From Alteribacter populi (GTDB lineage: Bacteria > Bacillota > Bacilli > Bacillales > Salisediminibacteriaceae), in the NCBI RefSeq assembly GCF_002352765.1, contig NZ_KZ293963.1:2068368-2132367 (forward strand): a stretch of DNA of 64,000 nt. The letters run 5' to 3'. Of this stretch, positions 60,856 to 64,000 are shown piece after piece; the first letter of the stretch is position 1; each line of letters starts with the position of its first letter. A program made the translations under genes and the position numbers. The notes below the pieces were generated by a model that saw only the letters and a list, made by a program, of their open reading frames with translations, ran no database searches and was not told where the DNA came from.

Positions 60856-61200
60856 AGAAAAGCGCAAGCGCCTTGGAGTCGTGCGACATAGGAAACTTGA
60901 CTTATCGCCAAAAAAGGCGAAAGTCTTAGTTGATCTTGTACTTTCATCAAAAAATGGACTTATACAGAAAGTGCAAGCACTTTCGACTGGCAGATTGAAG
61001 CCGCTTTTTGGCTTCTTCTGACAGGCTAAAGTGACCTCGTAGCTTTCTCTTTCTCTGTTAGTCAAGCTCCGATGTGTATCCTCACGAGACAATCCTCAGC
61101 TTATTCACGATGTAATGCTAGTCGCTTGCGCTAGACATCGAAACGTAGATTTTTATACTTTCTTGACTTTTTAAGACAAACTGCATAGCGGCCTTTTAAA
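60856..61200 (+). repeat. Dispersed composite repeat, copy k (long variant)
   Basis: Starts AAGAAAAGCGCAAGCGCCTT, includes AACTTGACTTATCGCC (middle block), CTTTTTGGCTTCTTCTGACAG, the core GCGCTAGACATCGAAACGTA and the decayed hairpin ACTGCATAGCGGCC. It fills the gap between the ICMT-like gene and the PH-like gene. Confidence 0.82.
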
Positions 61201-61204
61201 AAAG

Positions 61205-61244
61205 GAACCTCAAAAGGTCGGTTTTCGACCTCTTGGGGTTTTCT
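61205..61244 (+). terminator. Terminator after repeat copy k
   Basis: AACCTCAAAAGGTCG / CGACCTCTTGGGGTT (two mismatches) followed by TTCTTG. Confidence 0.7.
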
Positions 61245-61335
61245 TGAAGCAATGAGCGATGTTTTCATAGTTGCGGGCACCATATGGAGCCATTGCAGTT
61301 ATATTTATAGCACTTTTCAAAATGAATCTCTGAAC

Positions 61336-61941
61336 TTATGCAGTATGTTCGGCTTTTTTGTCTTGAAGTTTTTTAGTGAATGTCTCTACATCTTCTGGTG
61401 TGATAAGAATCCAATCAAATGGCCTTTTGATAATAAGCCCTTCATCTAAAGCTGTACCAAACACCATGAGCATTGGGTATTCGTTACTCGTCCCTGACAT
61501 AAAAGAATACCAGTATTTACGGCCATACAATTGAACCCCTCCGAGTTTAGTAAGCGGTTGATCGAGATTTTCTACCCACCTGATTTCCTCGTAAGGAATT
61601 CTCTGCAAGATATTTTTATTAAAATAAATGATAAGCTCTTTTTCTTCGAATCCATACTTCATCCTACCGTCGAGCCTCTGATTCCAGCCTAAATGCATAC
61701 TCCAGTTCGTCGAGGCTGATAACGCTATAAACAAAGGTAACCATAGTACAACCATCGGATAATCAAGTAAAGAGAATCCGGGGTGAAACAATAGAAAAAG
61801 AAAACCTCCAGCTAAACCCGGTATCATGATTCTCTCTATCCATACCGTAAAAAGATCCGCTTTCCGGTACTTTCCGGTCAGTTTTTTTGTTTTAGCTGCC
61901 ACAAATACAGAATCACTATGTTTATGACCAACGCCTGCCAT
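61336..61941 (-). CDS. Membrane-anchored PH-domain-like protein
   Basis: A 201-aa protein. Two hydrophobic segments (IMIPGLAGGFLFLLFHPG and LDYPMVVLWLPLFIALSAS) near residues 45-85. The C-terminal half resembles a bacterial PH domain (GFEEKELIIYFNKNILQRIPYEEIRWVENL, GLIIKRPFDWILITPEDVETFTKKL). Family members are of unknown function. The ATG at 61941 is preceded by GGGAG. Isolated between repeats and a large 5'-nucleotidase. Confidence 0.65.
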   Translation of the reverse strand: MAGVGHKHSDSVFVAAKTKKLTGKYRKADLFTVWIERIMIPGLAGGFLFLLFHPGFSLLDYPMVVLWLPLFIALSASTNWSMHLGWNQRLDGRMKYGFEEKELIIYFNKNILQRIPYEEIRWVENLDQPLTKLGGVQLYGRKYWYSFMSGTSNEYPMLMVFGTALDEGLIIKRPFDWILITPEDVETFTKKLQDKKAEHTA

Positions 61942-62065
61942 ATAATAACCACTCCCCCACAAAAACTCTCACACTTTACCCTACCACTTTTTCCAAATTA
62001 TTCAATCCCTTCACTCAGTGCTGTTGTTGCCCACTCGGTGCCTGACCCCTGAACAATTGTGTAAT

Positions 62066-62100
62066 AAAAGCCGCAGCCATTGATTGGCTGCGGCTTTTAT
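62066..62100. terminator. Terminator after the 5'-nucleotidase gene
   Basis: AAAGCCGCAGCCA / TGGCTGCGGCTTT around a short loop, right at the gene's stop. Confidence 0.92.
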
Positions 62101-62101
62101 G

Positions 62102-64000
62102 CTAAGCTGCGTCTTCGATCTTTTTCCAAAAGCGATCTTTCGCATTTTGGATTTGGCGCTCGCGTACTTCTTCGTTACGGATGTTTTCAAAGTTCTCGAT
62201 TTGCTTGCTTTTCACATTATAGAAATGCTTTTGCTTATCATTAAATCCGTCTACAAAGTCGATTTCTCCACGTGGCTTCAGTTGAATAGTACCATCAAAT
62301 TCACTGGACACACCTGTAACTGAAAGCACGTCTCCTTCAGTAAATACGATGTCATCATACTCTAAACCTGTCCGGTTATCCACACGTACTCGTACAGAGG
62401 ACTCGTCACGTAAAGAAACCGCATCGAATTCAAAAGTACCAAAATCGTTAACCGACTCGAGATTCGCCACTTTTACGTACTCGACGTTTACAAGCTTAGC
62501 TTCATTTCCTTCCCCAACTTCACCTGGCATAAGAGTAATAGGTGTTGGAACCTCAGCCTCTCCTAAAACTTCCACAGCTTGCACGTCTGTAATTTGGCGT
62601 TCTCCACCAAAACTGCCTACAAGACCTGTAACTTTAATTTCATGACCTTTTTCTATATCCTCATCGCTCTGGAAGACATAGATTCCTGCTTCATCATCTT
62701 GTACGTAAAACCCTTTTTGTCCCCAAGCACCTGCGTCTGTTGTGGATACCCCGATCACAGTCACGAGCTCTCCTTCATCTAATCCGCGAGCTTCGGAAAT
62801 GGAGACTTCTTGAGGAGTTGGTTCTTCCACCTCTTCCTCAATAAACTGCATATCTACTGGGTTTCTAAGTCCCGGTTTTGTGTGGTACGCTTCGAGGCTC
62901 CCCTCTACTAAAACGCGCTCTCCTACGTTTTGTGGATTCGACTCTAATCCGAACTCACTTCGGTAATCTGTAGTAATTTGAACAAATAGCATTTTATCTA
63001 AGTTCGTTTCATCTGGGCTATCTGCCAATGCGTAGTTAAAATCATTTGAGAATGGTGCTTCAAAATTAACACTTGTTCCTGAAACAACATGACCTACAAT
63101 GTAACCTGCTACTTTCGCATCTTCACCTTGGTTTTCAATCGCTTCAGCTACAGTTAAGGCGTCTCCGGGTGCTGGTCCTGGTTCTTCGCCGCCTTCCCCG
63201 TACTCGATGGAAATGCGCTCCCCTTCAACATAGTCAATCGGTCCGTCGTGATTCGTAACATACTCAACGGTTGACTCCCACACTTTTCCGAACTCTTCGT
63301 CTACAACATTATCACCTAAGTTGTAGAATCCTTGCCCGTGCATGAAGTCGTTATAACCGACTGTAAATGTATCTGCATCTTCTACTTTTGTACCGTCAGT
63401 GTAGAACACGGTAATCTCATCAAAACGATTTGATGTCTCGTCTCCTTCCACTAATTCATAAGTCAATCCAGAAATTTGAACATCAACACCACTATGATAG
63501 TTTGCTTGTTCAAGAAGCACTTCTTTCAAGCGTTCACCATTTGTTTCTACGACAACAATCTCATTTCCGAAAGCATCTAAGCCTTCGATCATTTTATCTG
63601 TGATCACACCTGGTGCAATATTCCCTGAAATCGAGGAAGCGTTTAACACAGCTACATCCGCTTCTGTTTTCGAACGAACGGAATCAGTGTAAAGATTTCC
63701 TAAACCGCTGTCCCCTTTAGCATTATTTTCAGAGCTTAATCCATTCTCAGTCTCACCGATGACTTCACCTTCAATTGGCGCATCGTCTGCTACAGAGACG
63801 CTAATACGCCCCTCATCAGTAGAATAATCAATGTCTTGACCATCCTCAGTCAGTTTTTCGGAATAACTAATCATAGCCTCCGTCATTAAGCCAACCTCAT
63901 CAACTATTTCTCCAACAAAGTCGTAACCGCCACCGCCAGTACCGATATAATCAGCAACAGCAACGGTATAGGTAGCTTCAGGATCTAATGTTTCACCATT
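62102..64000 (-). CDS. Secreted multidomain 5'-nucleotidase/phosphoesterase (YfkN/YhcR-like), N-terminally truncated by window edge
   Basis: 632 codons open to the right edge. First comes the end of a 5'-nucleotidase C-domain (ATYTVAVADYIGTGGGGYDFV), then a second such domain (about 90-265, LYTDSVRSKTEADVAVLNASSISGNIAPG). A Gly/Pro linker leads to a DUF6359-type domain (about 275-390), two beta-rich OB-fold-like modules (about 400-590) and a charged helical C-terminus. No LPxTG or membrane anchor is seen at the end. The protein is very acidic. Metallophosphatase domains and signal peptide should lie beyond the window. Confidence 0.88.
   Translation of the reverse strand, partial: NGETLDPEATYTVAVADYIGTGGGGYDFVGEIVDEVGLMTEAMISYSEKLTEDGQDIDYSTDEGRISVSVADDAPIEGEVIGETENGLSSENNAKGDSGLGNLYTDSVRSKTEADVAVLNASSISGNIAPGVITDKMIEGLDAFGNEIVVVETNGERLKEVLLEQANYHSGVDVQISGLTYELVEGDETSNRFDEITVFYTDGTKVEDADTFTVGYNDFMHGQGFYNLGDNVVDEEFGKVWESTVEYVTNHDGPIDYVEGERISIEYGEGGEEPGPAPGDALTVAEAIENQGEDAKVAGYIVGHVVSGTSVNFEAPFSNDFNYALADSPDETNLDKMLFVQITTDYRSEFGLESNPQNVGERVLVEGSLEAYHTKPGLRNPVDMQFIEEEVEEPTPQEVSISEARGLDEGELVTVIGVSTTDAGAWGQKGFYVQDDEAGIYVFQSDEDIEKGHEIKVTGLVGSFGGERQITDVQAVEVLGEAEVPTPITLMPGEVGEGNEAKLVNVEYVKVANLESVNDFGTFEFDAVSLRDESSVRVRVDNRTGLEYDDIVFTEGDVLSVTGVSSEFDGTIQLKPRGEIDFVDGFNDKQKHFYNVKSKQIENFENIRNEEVRERQIQNAKDRFWKKIEDAA

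Overview
The window is a stretch of a low-GC Gram-positive, endospore-forming Bacillaceae chromosome. Evidence for this: strong AGGAGG-type ribosome binding sites, many TTG/GTG starts, sporulation genes (Spo0E-like, YutH, YutC, YunB, LytH, CotF-like coat proteins), SufCDSUB, and a gene order that follows the Bacillus subtilis yumB-yumC / yutM-yun / yur-yus segment. Several Na+-coupled transporters (NSS, NhaC, SSS) and an orphan futalosine-pathway menaquinone gene (mqnE) would fit a salt- or alkali-adapted Bacillus relative such as the B. halodurans group; that is inference. I saw no rRNA, tRNA, CRISPR, intact transposase or prophage.

Layout. 1-6.4 kb: 3' part of type-II NADH dehydrogenase (Rex-like box upstream), ferredoxin-NADP reductase, A-type Fe-S carrier, Spo0E-like protein, mqnE, dapF operon, YuzB. 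6.6-16.2 kb: yutJ, yuzD, yutI (NifU-like), a 2-hydroxyacid dehydrogenase, yutH, yutG, yutF, yutE, glpX, a DUF3055 gene, yutD, yutC. 16.3-24.1 kb: lipA, lytH, an NSS transporter, a lysine-riboswitch-controlled NhaC-family carrier, yunB. 24.4-29.7 kb: mannitol operon mtlA-mtlR-mtlF-mtlD with a readable promoter, cre-like site and palindrome. 30.2-36.5 kb: an HD-GYP gene with thyA-dfrA, then yunC-yunD-yunE-yunF. 36.8-42.3 kb: sufCDSUB with a promoter and candidate iron-type operator. 43.2-46.7 kb: yurZ and the SAM-riboswitch metNPQ methionine importer. 46.7-47.9 kb: a gene-free block of palindromic repeats. 47.9-56.1 kb: yusD, yusG-like gene, gcvH, yusI, fadE-fadA-fadN with a perfect FadR box. 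56.6-64 kb: two CotF-like coat genes, an SSS symporter with its small DUF4212 partner, an isoprenylcysteine-methyltransferase-like membrane protein, a PH-like membrane protein, and the C-terminal part of a secreted multidomain 5'-nucleotidase.

How the genes work together. Fe-S and lipoate metabolism is concentrated here: YutM, YutI and SufCDSUB supply clusters; LipA and MqnE are radical-SAM users; GcvH is a lipoylated acceptor. Lysine (L box) and methionine (S box) transport are each under a cotranscriptional riboswitch. fadNAE is a beta-oxidation set under FadR. Thymidylate and folate recycling (thyA-dfrA) is translationally coupled and lies directly behind an HD-GYP phosphodiesterase.

The most unusual material lies between genes. 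There is a dispersed composite repeat (about 11 full or partial copies) that carries a small bidirectional terminator-like hairpin. There are two miniature elements with 8-bp target duplications. A segmental duplication about 9 kb apart has one copy that lost the interval between two inverted 12-mers and kept a perfect 18-nt palindrome. I found no clear undescribed multi-gene system; the repeats and a few regulatory assignments are the best leads.
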